DNA of 64,000 nt from an uncultured Veillonellaceae bacterium (lineage in GTDB: Bacteria > Bacillota > Negativicutes > Selenomonadales > Selenomonadaceae), in assembly GCA_900316275.1 (NCBI GenBank), contig ONCF01000068.1, positions 21,991 to 85,990 of the forward strand, written 5' to 3'. The position numbers and the translations under genes were made by a program. The notes under the pieces were generated by a model. It made no database searches. It had not been told where the DNA came from and saw only the letters and a program-made list of their open reading frames with translations. Positions 53,919 to 64,000 of this stretch are shown one piece after another (within the stretch, counting starts at the first letter, position 1; every line of letters begins with the position of its first letter).

Positions 53919-53993
53919 TGTTTGGAATGACCTCCTGTTATATTTTGCCTAAATAAATGGCCGCCTCACGGCGCAATATGCCATATGTAACCA

Positions 53994-54022
53994 ATCATAG
54001 CATAAAAACCGCGGGAAAACAA
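53994..54022 (-). promoter_or_regulatory. Sigma-70-type promoter of tig-clpP-clpX
   Basis: Minus strand: -35 TTGTTT (54017-54022), a 17-bp spacer, then -10 TATGAT (53994-53999) preceded by TGC, giving an extended -10. About 76 bases before the tig ATG. No CIRCE or CtsR operator pattern is visible. Confidence 0.6.
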
Positions 54023-54153
54023 GCGTTACCCTGACCTGCGCGCGTTGCCACCTAAAATTTTGCTATGCATTCATGACGTCGTGGCCGGCACCGTCGCAGC
54101 TTCCGCTGCCTCATCGCTGCCCCTCCGGGCCGCCAACAGACGTGACGTCCCGC

Positions 54154-55940
54154 TCAGAACGACCAGCTCCACGTGGCGCTCACGTTCCAGCCCTGATAAC
54201 GCTCACTGGCCGGGCCTGCGTGGCGCAGACTGTAGCGCTCGGCGGCGATACTGGCCTGCTGGCTGCCCAGCAGCCACTGGTAGCGCAGCAGCACGGAGCG
54301 ACGGTTGTGACCCGGCGTCACGACGTTGCGCAGCGACGAGTAGTAGATGCCGCTGCTGCGCATGTAGTTGAAGAGCACCGTGAGCCGCTGCTGTGGCACG
54401 CACGCATGCTGCCAGCCGAGACCGCCATAGAAGCGATGTACACCGCTCTGCTGGTGCAGCCGGAACCCGTTTATCAGCTCGCGCCGCACGTCCTCACCGC
54501 TGTTATTTGTCGCCGCCCCGGTATCGAACACGCCCGCCTGTCCCAGCAGGCCGAATCCATTATCGTAGTAGCCCGTATTCATCGTATAGGAGAGCAGGCT
54601 GTAGGCCAAAAAGGCATCCTTCGGTCCCTCCGCCTGCCGGTAGTACCAGCGCGCGCTCCAGTCGTCGCCTGACCGGTAGTTTTCCTGCACCTGCAGGCCG
54701 CGATAGGCTCCCACGTGGTTCTGGTAATACGCTGACGCGGCATTCTCCGGCGCATAGATATCCATAACTGCGCTCGTCTGCCGCGTGCGCCCATAGCTCG
54801 TATGTGCGAGGTCGAGCAGCCACTGGTGCTGCGCACCGCTGTGCTGATAGGTAAAATTCTGGCGCAGCTCGCCGCCCGGTTCGATATGCCCCCTGCGCAC
54901 CTGCTGTGTCTCCGCCAACTCGGCATACGGAGCATACCACTGGCCATCGTCGGGGTCCTGCTCCTGCATGATACTCAGTTTCATCCCATCCAGCTGGAAA
55001 TCATACGTACCGTTCCATGTGTAGCTGACACCCGCCGTCCATTTATCCTCGTCCGTGAGGTGGCGCGTAACCGTCACGGACGGCGTGTAGTTCCAGCCCG
55101 TGCCAAACGAGGTAAAGCGCGCGAGGTCTTCGGGCAGCATAGCATTCTGGTGTACGTTGTCACGCCCCGTCGGCACGTTGAGGCCGAGGCCATAGTGCAC
55201 GTCGTATTGCGGATGGTCGTTCTTGTACACGGCCGCGAGTGCCGTATCCGTCCAGCCGCTCACATGACCGTGCACGCGCCCGGAGCGCGACTCCAGCCAG
55301 CCGCCGCTGAGGGAAAAGTCCCAGTGCTTCTCCGCTGCGTAGGCCGCGAGCGGCAGGTACAGCTGATGCCCACGCAGACCGTCTTGCCGCGGTGTGGTCT
55401 CCCCCACCACGCGCGGCTGCCAGCTGGCATGCCAGTTGTCAAATTCAAAACCGGTCTCCCAGCCGCGCCCCTCGCCAAAATGCGCGAGGTCGTACCGCGC
55501 CTGCGTGTCCCAGTCAATAGCCAGTTGCTCCTGTGCGACCGCCTGGGTCTCGGCCGTCGCCGCCTCCGCGGCCCACTGCCTGGCCGCCGTCTGCTCCTGC
55601 GTCGCCGTCTGCACGTAGTTACGTGCCTCGGTCTCATCACGCTGCAAATCGCGCACGCGCTCGCGCGCCTCCGCCTCGGCCTCCTCCGCCGCCTCACACT
55701 GCTCCTGCAGCGCGTCCAGCTGGGCATTGAGCTCATCGAGATACGTCTGCGCCGCGTCGAGAGCGGCATCGGCGGCCTCGACGCGCGCCGCCTGCTCCGC
55801 CTCGGCCTGCGCCAGCGCCGCCTGCGCTGCCGTATCATCGCCCGCACTGCCGTCGGCCGCATCACCACTGCCGTCACCACGCCCGGCAATCATGGCCTCG
55901 ACGTCCGTCAGCCGGTTCTGCTGGTAGTCAACGCTCCGCC
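54154..55940 (-). pseudogene. Outer-membrane beta-barrel of the pel locus, N-terminus lost
   Basis: The last about 590 codons of a larger gene. After the junction near 55940 comes QQNRLTDVEAMIAG, then a long Ala/Glu/Gln/Asp coiled coil (about 150 residues), then repeated amphipathic strands rich in aromatic residues and ending WNVSATWSWSF, the C-terminal Phe recognised by the BAM machinery. No signal peptide remains; upstream it is fused out of frame to pelG. In context it is probably the outer-membrane exporter that takes the place of PelB in Negativicutes (inference). A diderm marker. Confidence 0.7.
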
Positions 55941-56436
55941 ACGTGCTCAAGCTCGAACCAGAGCACCTGCAGCAGCTTGCGCCGCGCCGTCGCAATCTGG
56001 CGGAAATCGCCTTTTTGCAATATATAGTGGAAATACTGCGCGTAGGCCGTGTAAAAACGCGTCTCCACGGACACGACGAAGAGCATCATCGTGGGCAGAA
56101 TGGAGAGGAATGCGTAGAACGTCACGATGTCGTACACTGGCGCGTACGTCCAGGTCTCAGCGACCCGCACGCCCCACGGCCCCTGCCAGATGATGATGTT
56201 CGGGATGAACAGGGCCGTCATGTAGCAGAGCGACACGAGGAACAGCCGCCAATGCCGCTCGATATAGGGCAGGAACGCGAACATCTGCCCGCCGCGTGGC
56301 AGGCCAAAATACTGCGTAATCTGCACGAAAAACACCAGGTCGATGAGCAGCAGCCCGCAATTCATGGCCAACAGGCCACTCTGCTCCGGCAGCAGCCACG
56401 GTTGCCCGATGAGCAGCACCGCCACGGCCGCCGCTC
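55941..56436 (-). pseudogene. pelG: PelG, middle fragment
   Basis: About 165 codons match the centre of PelG, the multi-helix Pel polysaccharide transporter: HWRLFLVSLCYMTALFIPN, IIIWQGPWG, YAPVYDIVTFYAFLSILPTM, VETRFYTAYAQYF and LQKGDFRQIA. These line up with about residues 200-350 of the P. aeruginosa protein as I remember it. Both ends are missing: the 5' side joins the DUF2194 gene (about 56436) and the 3' side joins the barrel gene (about 55940). It cannot form a transporter. Confidence 0.8.
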
Positions 56437-58077
56437 CACGCGGTAATCCATATCGAGCAGGTCGCCGAGCGCTGCCGCGCCCTCCGAGGCCGTCAGCGCA
56501 CGCAGCCAGCCATAGCGCGCCCGGAGCTCCGCCATGTACTGACTGAAGCCCGCTGAGAGCTCGCCCCAGCCTTTATCGCCCGTCTCCTTAAAGAAAATCT
56601 CATCGGGATGCACGAAATGCGAGAACACGCCGAGGTAGTTCATGCCGCTGATATCCTGCCACATCTCGAGCTTCTTCGGCGAGTAGCCCGAGGACAGGCG
56701 CGGCAGCTCATACGTGCCGTCCGCGTTGCGCGTGAAATCCTGATAGTAGCACCGCGCGGCGTACGGCCCGTCAAACAGCGAGGCGTAGACCGTGAGCTCG
56801 GGGAATACCTGCTTCACGGCCGCCTTGCCTTCGGGGCTCAGGATGTTCGAGGGCGGCACGTAGACGCGGAACATGTAGTCGGGATAGCACTCGTAGACTT
56901 AGCGCCTGAGCTCCTGCAGCGAGGCAATCATGTCCGCCTGGCTCTCCCAGGAGATGTAGTCGAGTCGTCCCTGCCCGTAGCCGTCCGGTGCCAGCGACTG
57001 GTGATTGTAGCCGTGGATACCGAGCTCGCCGCCCGCGCGCAGCAGCTCGCGCCCATAGACGATGAGGTTGTCACGCCCCTGCCGGTCGTTCGGCGCCGTG
57101 AACGGCGGCTTGATCTGGTTGTCGTAGCTCTCGATGATGAGACCTGTATAGCGCAGGTCGTACTGCTTGGCGAGGTCGAGCATATACGGCCACCAGATCT
57201 GCCGGTAGAAATCCGCCGTGGCCATACCGAACTCGCGGCCGATTTTCTCCTGCACGCCCTTCGGCGACGGCGAGGGGAAATCGTCGATAAAGAAGAGCTT
57301 CGCGTCGAGCACGGGGTACACGGTCTCTGTGCCGCAGTGCGACAAAATGGCCGCGAGTACACCCACGTTCGTCTTGTCGTCGCGCACGTCGCCGTTGTAG
57401 ACGATGTACCTGCCCGCACCCGCCTGGCGCTCCCAGAGCAATGGCTCCTGCGTCTCGGCCGTCATGGCGAGCTCCACATCGTCCGTGAGCTTTACCGCCG
57501 TCGCGCCCGTCGTGTACTCCGTGCCAGCACCGAAATGGAACCCGCGTCCGCCGAGGAAATAGTCGTTCTTGATATCGACGCCGAGCGGCCGGATGGTGCC
57601 GCCAGCTGTCACGATGCCGAGCTCCTGCAGAAAGGCCTCCGGCAGCGGCGCGCGGTGCGCCTCGGGGTGCATGAGCACCGCCGCCGTGCCACCCGCCGCC
57701 ACATACTGCTCGATAGCCGGCACAGCCGCCACCGCACCGAGGTCGCCCGTCGCGACGAGCACGCCGCGCGTGCCCTCAGGCACCTCCGTGAGCGCCGCAT
57801 CGAGCGGCAGGCTCTCGCTCGTCTTTTTCTGCTGCGTGAGCATGTCCTCGAGATGGTGCCGCGCAAAGACACTCCCCACGCTCTCCGGGTCATAGATAAT
57901 GAGGAAATGGTCGGCCGCCAGCTCCGTGGCCGGCTGTCCCTGCCTGTCGCCGAGCAGCGGTATCGTCCGGTTGATGACGTGCTGCCAGTCGATGAACAGG
58001 TCCATGCGGTTCAGCTGGGCAAAGACGGTCAGCACGACCGCAAACGCCGTGATGAGATAGAGTCCGCGTTTAGCCAT
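56437..58077 (-). pseudogene. pelA: DUF2194/PelA-like deacetylase with an in-frame stop and lost 3' end
   Basis: The frame opens with a signal-anchor (GLYLITAFAVVLTVFAQL) and continues through FFIDDFPSPSPKG and ELGIHGYNHQSLAP, carbohydrate-deacetylase motifs of the DUF2194 family linked to Pel clusters. After QELRR comes TAA (56899-56901); eight codons later the same frame goes on with MFRVYVPPSN and VFSHFVHPDE, so the stop is a nonsense mutation. The frame ends at a deletion near 56436 that joins it to pelG. The pelF glycosyltransferase gene expected between them is gone. Confidence 0.8.
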
Positions 58078-58390
58078 GCTGCACCTCCCTCGTCCAGTAA
58101 CGGATGACGCGCAGCGCCTCCGGCGAGAGCGTCACCGGCAGCGCCCGCAGCTGCGCGAGCGCATGCTGCAGCGCCTCCTGGTCGCGCAGGGCCACGGCCA
58201 CCTCACAGGCCAGCAGCAGCGGCTCCTCGCGCTGCGGGAACTGCGTGATAAAACCGGCCATGGCCGTCTGCGCCGCCGGCACGTCGTCCGCCGCCAGCAG
58301 CTGACGCACGAGCGCCTGCCAGTCCGCGAGCTCCTCCGGCTCCCGTGCGAGCAGCAGCCTGAGTGTACGGATATAGGCCGCGCGCGAGGC
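58070..58390 (-). pseudogene. pelE: PelE-like protein, C-terminal fragment
   Basis: About 105 codons of helical-repeat (TPR-like) sequence: YIRTLRLLLAREPEELADW, ALVRQLLAADDVPAAQTAM and EALQHALAQLRALPV. The natural stop overlaps the start of the DUF2194 gene. The N-terminal part (membrane helices in PelE) is missing; upstream the sequence joins pelD in another frame near 58390. Confidence 0.65.
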
Positions 58391-60170
58391 GCAGCAGCAC
58401 GAGGCCAAAGCCCGTCTGCCGCTCCTGCCGCCGCGCGAGCCCCGCGCGCACCTCAGCGAAGGCCGCCGCCTGCAACAGATGCGTGCCCGCGACGTAGCGG
58501 CGCGCCTCCAGCCCGTCGGCGAACTGCCGTGCGCGCCCCAGCGACGAGGCGATGAGGCGCGTCGTCACGGAGAGCAGGTTCTGCTGGTACAGGCTCCACT
58601 GATCGAAACGCAGGCCATACACGGCCACGACGGCCACGACCTGCCCCTCGTAGACCACCGGCGCCGCAAGGTCCGGCACATCCTGCAGCAAATCGCGGTT
58701 CACGAAAATCTGCTGTTCCTGGCAGACGAGCTGCAACCAGCCCTGCTCCGTCCGCCGCAACGAGCGCGGCAGGTCGCGCGTGAGCGCGCCGAGACGGACC
58801 TTTGAGCGCAGATAGTCGCCCGCGCGGTCGGGAATATAGATGATGATATCGTGCACGCTCAGCACCTCGGCCGTCACGCTGGCCGCCTGGTCAAACACGT
58901 TCTCCAGGTCGACGGTATCAAGACGGCGGATGATGCTGTACAGACGGCCGATACTGTCGTCCGTGTTCACAATCTGCCGGTAGAGCGCATCCTTCGTGTG
59001 CAGCGCCTCGTCGTAGAAATGCGCGAGCTCCCGATAGCGTTCCTGTGCCTCATCAGCCGCCCAGCTCGCCGCCTGCTTTTCCTGCCGCCGTCGGTCGGCG
59101 AAATAGCCCGTGAGGCAGGCGATAAACAGATACGTCGTGAGATGCAGCAGGGCCACAGGCTCATAGAGCAGACCCACTATGTCGTGCCCCGTGCCGAGCC
59201 AGCCATGCACGAGCAGCGTCATGGCCAGTACCATGGCGATAAAAGCCTGCCGCTGTCCGTACACGAGGCCCATGGTGCCGATGTAGAGGAAATTCATATC
59301 AAACGCGATGCCATTGCTCACGGGCGTGCCACCCTGCAAAATGGCCACCCTCTGCAGAAGCAGCGCGCCCGCGATGTTCTCGACATACGGCACGGCGCGG
59401 CGCGCCAGCACCAGCCAGTGTGCGCCTGCGTTATGCGTCACTGCGGCCTGCTGCGCCGCCACCCGGCGCGCCCGTATCTGCGGCCAGACGCGCTGCACGC
59501 CCGTCGCCAGCGTATAGTGCGGCCGCCAGCCTAGCTCCTGCTGCAGCGCCGCATCCGTGCCGTCGATGACGACCCGCGTCGCCGCCGTACCGCGCGTCAG
59601 CAGCTGCAGGAGCGCATAGGCCGCATCGTCCTCGTGCAGCGCGTTCGCCGGCAGCGCGGCCGCCAGCGCCTCGCCATCGCCCTGCCAGTCCAGCGCGGGG
59701 CCGTAAATGGTCGGCAGCACCACGACCGTCACCGGGCAGAGCTCCTGTGCCTGCTCCTACTGCGCCTGTGCAGATGTCGCTGACTGCGCTGCTGGCCGCA
59801 CGCGCGCCTCTGCTGCACCGTTACCATGCAGCGCGAGCACCTGCCGCTCCACGAGCGTGAAGGCCGCCGCGTCCTCCCCTGTCGCTGGTGAGGCCACGAC
59901 ATACACGTGCTGCGACTGTGCCGCGCCAGCCTGCATGACGATATCCGTCACGTAGGCCGTCAGCTGCGGCACGTCCTCCCGTGCCACCTCGGAGCCGAGC
60001 CAGACGACGACGGCCTCGGCGTTGTGCAGGGCCAGCGGCTGCTGCCAGTTCTCCGCGTCCGCCTGCTCCGCCTGCCAGTTTTCCTTCGCCAGTACACGCA
60101 GTATTGCATCGCTCAACAGTCCCGGCTCGCCGATGAGCAGGGCATGTTTCTTCCTTGTAGCCACACGCAT
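58391..60170 (-). pseudogene. pelD: Epimerase-PelD fusion with an amber stop and lost c-di-GMP-binding end
   Basis: One frame covers an NAD-dependent-epimerase-like N-terminal part (HALLIGEPGLLSDAILRVL, then VVVLPTIYGP), four membrane helices, a GAF domain (ENVFDQAASVTAEVLSVHDI onward) and the first 35 residues of a degenerate GGDEF domain (THLLQAAAFAEVRAGLA). At 59757-59759 the frame is broken by TAG after SAQAQ; the same frame resumes, and a single C-to-T change in CAG explains it. The GGDEF part that binds c-di-GMP in PelD is cut off at the pelE junction. Start is ATG 60170 or, with better spacing, GTG 60164. Confidence 0.78.
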
Positions 60171-60387
60171 ACCTTCCTATCCCAAAATATTTAGCAAAAA
60201 AAATTATTTCCTTTGCACCTACGTTGCTTACTTCCCTTGGTAAACAACAGTACCTAGGCCTCACGACCTAAAATCGTTGATGCTATGCAACTATTATACA
60301 CAAAATCCTGTACTCTTATACCTTTTATCGTGACAAACTGCTACTTTTTTAACTACTTTTAACACTCGCACGTTTCAGAGAGCCAAC

Positions 60388-60415
60388 AAAAAAGGCAACA
60401 GTGACCTGTTGCCTT
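60388..60415 (-). terminator. Rho-independent terminator after argH
   Basis: Minus strand: AAGGCAACAG-gtcac-CTGTTGCCTT stem, then TTTTTTG (60386-60415 region). Confidence 0.8.
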
Positions 60416-60440
60416 GGGTTTTAATGTACATAATCTGTGT

Positions 60441-61868
60441 TTAGTGAACCTGCACCTGCTGTGCCTCGGCTGCTACGCAGCTCTGCTGCTCACTCGCAAG
60501 CAGTTTTTGCGCCGCCTGCAGCTGCAGCTCGACCTGTTTATAACTCGTGCCGCCGAAGGAATTGCGGTTCTTCACGCAGGTCTCCGGCGCGATGGCCTCC
60601 TTGATGTCGGCTGTGAACAGTGGCGAGAGCTTTTGGAAGTCCTCGAGGCTCATGTCCTCGAGATAGATGCCCCGCTCTAGGCAGTCATGCACGGCCTGCC
60701 CGGAGACGGCGTGCGCCTCGCGAAACGGCATGCCTTTTTTCACGAGATAGTCGGCGAGATCAGTCGCGTTGGAGAAATCCTCCGTCACGGCCCGCTTCAT
60801 CACGTCTTTACGGACTTTCATACCGCGGATAATCTGCGCGTATACGGCGAGGCTGAACTTCACCGTGTCAATCGCGTCGAAAATGCCCTCTTTATCCTCC
60901 TGCAGGTCCTTGTTATAGGCGAGCGGCAGGCCCTTGACCGTCGTGAGCATGGCCATGAGGTGGCCGATGACACGGCCCGTCTTGCCACGCACAAGCTCTG
61001 AGACGTCTGGGTTCTTTTTCTGCGGCATCATGGACGAGCCCGTGCAGTGTGCATCGTCTAGCTCCACGAAAGAGAACTCGCGCGTGCACCAGAGGATGGT
61101 CTCCTCGCTGAGCCGCGAGAGATGCACCATGAGGATGCTGGCCGCGCTGAGGAACTCCAGGATGTAGTCGCGGTCGCTCACGGCATCGAGGCTGTTGTTG
61201 TAGATGGCCTCGAAATGCAGCTGCGCCTGCACAAACTCCCTGTCGATGGGGAACGTCGTGCCCGCGAGCGCGCCCGCACCGAGCGGCATGATATCCGCGC
61301 GCCGGTACACGCCCTGGAAGCGCGCAAAGTCGCGCGCGAGCATGCAGAAATACGCGAGCAGATGGTGTCCGAAAGTAATCGGCTGTGCCCGCTGCAGATG
61401 CGTATAGCCCGGCATGATGACGTCAGCGTATTTCGTCGCGGCCTCCACGAGCGCTTTTTGCAGGTTCAGGATTTCCTTTTGTACGGCCACGACTTCTTTG
61501 CGCACGTACATATGCGTGTCGAGCGCCACCTGGTCGTTGCGGCTGCGCGCCGTATGCAGGCGGCCGCCCGCTTCGCCGATGGCCTCCGTGAGCCGTTTCT
61601 CGATATTCATATGGATATCTTCGAGGTCGACGGAAAAGTCGAACTTACCGTCCTCAATTTCCTGCAGAATCGCCTTGAGCCCGGCGACAATCTTGTCCTT
61701 GTCGGCCGCGCTGATGATACCGCATTTGGCGAGCATCGTCGCGTGCGCGATGGAGCCCGCGATATCCTCGTGGTACATGCGCTTGTCGAAACCGATGGAC
61801 GCCTGGAACTCGTTGATCATCTCATCGGTGCTCTTGGTGAAGCGGCCGCCCCACATTGCCTTGCTCAT
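60441..61868 (-). CDS. argH: Argininosuccinate lyase
   Basis: 475 residues. Releases arginine and fumarate from argininosuccinate. Fumarase/aspartase superfamily: [14 protein letters not shown] start, [24 protein letters not shown] and the flexible-loop signature [12 protein letters not shown]. The last 15 residues ([15 protein letters not shown]) extend a little past the usual end. The start overlaps the argG stop (ATGA). Confidence 0.97.
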   Translation of the reverse strand: MSKAMWGGRFTKSTDEMINEFQASIGFDKRMYHEDIAGSIAHATMLAKCGIISAADKDKIVAGLKAILQEIEDGKFDFSVDLEDIHMNIEKRLTEAIGEAGGRLHTARSRNDQVALDTHMYVRKEVVAVQKEILNLQKALVEAATKYADVIMPGYTHLQRAQPITFGHHLLAYFCMLARDFARFQGVYRRADIMPLGAGALAGTTFPIDREFVQAQLHFEAIYNNSLDAVSDRDYILEFLSAASILMVHLSRLSEETILWCTREFSFVELDDAHCTGSSMMPQKKNPDVSELVRGKTGRVIGHLMAMLTTVKGLPLAYNKDLQEDKEGIFDAIDTVKFSLAVYAQIIRGMKVRKDVMKRAVTEDFSNATDLADYLVKKGMPFREAHAVSGQAVHDCLERGIYLEDMSLEDFQKLSPLFTADIKEAIAPETCVKNRNSFGGTSYKQVELQLQAAQKLLASEQQSCVAAEAQQVQVH

Positions 61869-63085
61869 TTATCCGTCTTCTCCTGCATGAGTGCGCGTAC
61901 CTTCAGCGGCAGGCCGAACAGGTTGATAAAGCCCGTCGCATCGGCCTGGTCGTAGACATCGTCGTGCTCGAACGTCACGAACTCCTGGCTGTAGAGCGAA
62001 TACGGGCTCGTGCTGCCGGCGGAGATGATGTTGCCCTTGTAGAGCTTCAGTTTTACCGTGCCCGTGACCGTCTGCTGCGTGCTCGCGACGAAGCCCGCGA
62101 GCGCCTCGCGCAGCTGGCAGAACCACATGCCATCGTAGACGAGCTCCGCGTATTTTGCCGCCACATGCTGCTTGAAATGGAACGTCGCGCGGTCGAGGCA
62201 GAGATACTCGAGCTCACGGTGCGCATAGTAGAGGATAGCACCGCCCGGGTTCTCGTACACGCCGCGGGACTTCATGCCGACGAGGCGGTTCTCGCAGAGG
62301 TCGACGATGCCCACGCCGTTGCGCGCGCCGATGTCGTTCAGTTTTTCCAGCAGCTCCACAGCGCCCAGCTTCTCGCCGTTCACCGCGACCGGCAGGCCCT
62401 TTTCGAAGTCGACCGTCACATACTCCGCATGGTCCGGCGCATCCTCCGGGGCCTTGGAGATGAGGAACATGCTGTTGTGCGGCTCGTTTGCCGGATCCTC
62501 GAGGTCAGAGCCCTCATGTGAGAGATGCCAGATGTTGCGATCCATGGAGTAGACCTTCGCGCCCGAGGAAATGGGGATGTTGTGCTGCTTCGCGTACTCG
62601 ATTTCCGCCGTGCGGGAGTCGAGGTCCCACTCGCGCCACGGCGCGATAATCGTGAGGTTCGGCGCGAGCGCCTTGACCGTCAGCTCGAAGCGCACCTGGT
62701 CGTTGCCTTTGCCCGTGGCGCCGTGAGCGATGGCATCCGCGCCCTCTTTCTTGGCGATTTCCACGAGTTTCTTGGCGATGCAGGGACGCGCAAACGACGT
62801 GCCGAGCAGGTATTTGCCCTCATAGACGGCATCCGCCTGCAGCGTCGGCCAGACATAGTCCTCGAGGAACTCTTTTTTCAAGTCGGCGATATAGACCTTG
62901 GATGCACCGGATTTCAGCGCCTTGTCATGCACGACGTCGAGCTCGTCGCCCTGCCCCACATCGGCGCAGCAGGCGATGACCTCACAGCCATCGTAGTTCT
63001 CCTTCAGCCAGGGGATGATGACCGACGTATCGAGGCCGCCGGAATACGCTAATACGACTTTCTTGACCTGTTTCTTCTCTGCCAT
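61865..63085 (-). CDS. argG: Argininosuccinate synthase
   Basis: 406 residues. ATP-dependent joining of citrulline and aspartate. PP-loop AYSGGLDTS at the N-terminus, then [27 protein letters not shown] and [11 protein letters not shown]. In an arginine operon order argF-argG-argH on the minus strand, with 143 bases after argF and a four-base overlap with argH. Confidence 0.97.
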   Translation of the reverse strand: MAEKKQVKKVVLAYSGGLDTSVIIPWLKENYDGCEVIACCADVGQGDELDVVHDKALKSGASKVYIADLKKEFLEDYVWPTLQADAVYEGKYLLGTSFARPCIAKKLVEIAKKEGADAIAHGATGKGNDQVRFELTVKALAPNLTIIAPWREWDLDSRTAEIEYAKQHNIPISSGAKVYSMDRNIWHLSHEGSDLEDPANEPHNSMFLISKAPEDAPDHAEYVTVDFEKGLPVAVNGEKLGAVELLEKLNDIGARNGVGIVDLCENRLVGMKSRGVYENPGGAILYYAHRELEYLCLDRATFHFKQHVAAKYAELVYDGMWFCQLREALAGFVASTQQTVTGTVKLKLYKGNIISAGSTSPYSLYSQEFVTFEHDDVYDQADATGFINLFGLPLKVRALMQEKTDK

Positions 63086-63112
63086 AGTGCTCGCTCCTTT
63101 ACTCTCGTGGCA

Positions 63113-63155
63113 ACCATGTCCCTTTTATGGGGTGTAACCGCACTCCCGACATGGT
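63113..63155 (-). promoter_or_regulatory. Inverted repeat between argF and argG
   Basis: ACCATGTC (63113-63120) pairs perfectly with GACATGGT (63148-63155). There is no T-run. It may be an intercistronic processing or attenuation hairpin; no clear ARG-box pair is seen. Confidence 0.35.
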
Positions 63156-63228
63156 ACACATTCGCTTTTCAGCTTTAAAATCCTGCCTGTTGGTGAAAAT
63201 AATCCGCTGGCAGGGGATAAATCATACT

Positions 63229-64000
63229 TTAGTCACCCATCAGCAGCGCCATGATGGCTTTCTGCGTGTGCAGGCGGTTCTCGGCCTCGTCGAAAATGAC
63301 GGGCGCGAAGTGCTCGAAGACCTCCTCGGTGATTTCCTCACCGCGGTAGGCCGGCAGGCAGTGCATGACGATGACGCGCTTGTCGGCATGGGCCAGCAAC
63401 TCTTTGTTGACCTGATACGGCGCGAAGATTTTCTTACGCTGCTCGTGCTCGGCCTCCTGGCCCATGGAGGCCCAGGTGTCGGTGACCACGATGTCCGCGT
63501 CCTTAACCGCCTCGGCCGGGTCGGTGACCAGCGTGATGGAGGCGCCGGTCTGCTTCGCGTCCTCGATGGCGTTTTGCGTGACCTCGGGGTCCGGTTTATA
63601 GTCCGCCGGCGTCGCGGCGACGAACGTCATGCCCGTTTTCGCCGCGCCGTACATGTAGGAGTTCGTCATGTTGTTGCCGTCGCCCACATAGGCCATCTTG
63701 AGGCCCTTCAGGTTCTTGCCCTTGTGCTCCTTGATGGTCAGGAGGTCCGTGAGCACCTGGCAGGGATGCAGCAGGTCGGTCAGTGCGTTAATGACCGGCA
63801 CGCTCGCATACTCGGCGAGCTCGACGACGCGGTCATGGCCGTACGTGCGAATCATGATGCCGTCGAGATAGCGCGAGAGCACGCGCGCCGTGTCCTTGAT
63901 GGGCTCGCCGCGCCCGAGCTGCAGGTCGCGGTTCGAGAGGAACAGCGCCTGCCCGCCGAGCTGGTACATGCCCGTCTCGAACGAGACGCGCGTGCGCGTC
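63229..64000 (-). CDS. argF: Ornithine carbamoyltransferase, 5' end outside the window
   Basis: The last 257 codons. Makes citrulline from ornithine and carbamoyl phosphate. The TRTRVSFE motif (carbamoyl-phosphate site; the preceding S is outside) lies at the edge, followed by GGQALFLSNRDLQLGRGEPIKDT, HPCQVLTD, YVGDGNNMTNS and HCLPAYRGEEITEEVFE. First visible gene of the arginine operon. Confidence 0.95.
   Translation of the reverse strand, partial: TRTRVSFETGMYQLGGQALFLSNRDLQLGRGEPIKDTARVLSRYLDGIMIRTYGHDRVVELAEYASVPVINALTDLLHPCQVLTDLLTIKEHKGKNLKGLKMAYVGDGNNMTNSYMYGAAKTGMTFVAATPADYKPDPEVTQNAIEDAKQTGASITLVTDPAEAVKDADIVVTDTWASMGQEAEHEQRKKIFAPYQVNKELLAHADKRVIVMHCLPAYRGEEITEEVFEHFAPVIFDEAENRLHTQKAIMALLMGD

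Noticed and set aside
54045..56193. Plus-strand frames opposite the barrel gene
   Set aside because: Antisense shadows; the minus strand has amphipathic strands and the C-terminal Phe of an outer-membrane barrel.

Overview
The window is a 64 kb stretch of a GC-rich bacterial chromosome. Gene content points to a diderm Firmicute of the Negativicutes, most likely Selenomonadaceae (Selenomonas/Mitsuokella type). A decarboxylase at 18174-19376 matches the Selenomonas lysine decarboxylase at its diagnostic positions. Outer-membrane features (a beta-barrel ending in Phe) sit beside Firmicute-type gene orders such as tig-clpP-clpX-lon-ysxC. Nearly all genes are core housekeeping genes on the minus strand; coding density is high. 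I see no rRNA, tRNA or CRISPR array.

Left part (1-11.7 kb): a lipoprotein start, an N-acetylmuramoyl-alanine amidase, a DUF3006/ComEC-like MBL pair, an AAA-ATPase-like/PD-(D/E)XK gene, a compact folate cluster (folE, folP, folB and a FolK-DHFR fusion), then a divergent ECF cobalt/nickel importer (cbiM-cbiQ-cbiO). Next to it (11.76-13.8 kb) lie the collapsed remains of a second metal importer, a nikel-type ABC transporter with a divergent methyltransferase. Every piece is truncated and joined to another gene.

Middle (14-33.7 kb): a U32 peptidase, a nested 183-bp palindrome, a class III aminotransferase, the lysine/ornithine decarboxylase with a coupled 63-aa Nif11-like protein, smc-ftsY, two c-di-GMP proteins (an EIIC-EAL fusion and a GAF-GGDEF-EAL protein with altered catalytic motifs), a receiverless CheB, the siroheme decarboxylase pair ahbA-ahbB, and ysxC.

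33.77-46.7 kb is the accessory highlight: an AT-richer, seven-gene, tightly coupled operon inserted between ysxC and lon. It reads as a BREX type 4-like defence system: an unknown 365-aa first gene, brxP (PAPS-reductase/ferredoxin), brxC, pglZ, a 65-aa zinc-ribbon protein, a short brxL and a cysteine desulfurase. No DNA methyltransferase is present. The sulfur-handling genes suggest sulfur-based DNA marking, which is inference. An Rpn-family nuclease gene and a scrap of a second copy lie at its upstream edge.

Right part (48-64 kb): lon, clpX, clpP and tig; then a decayed pel exopolysaccharide locus (54.15-60.17 kb) with two in-frame stops and three deletions, each running from one gene into the next; then argH-argG-argF. 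The decayed pel locus has lost the predicted c-di-GMP-binding part of PelD and all of PelF, so Pel production from this locus should be impossible. The nik and pel loci have collapsed in the same manner, which is either a biological deletion process or an assembly problem worth testing.
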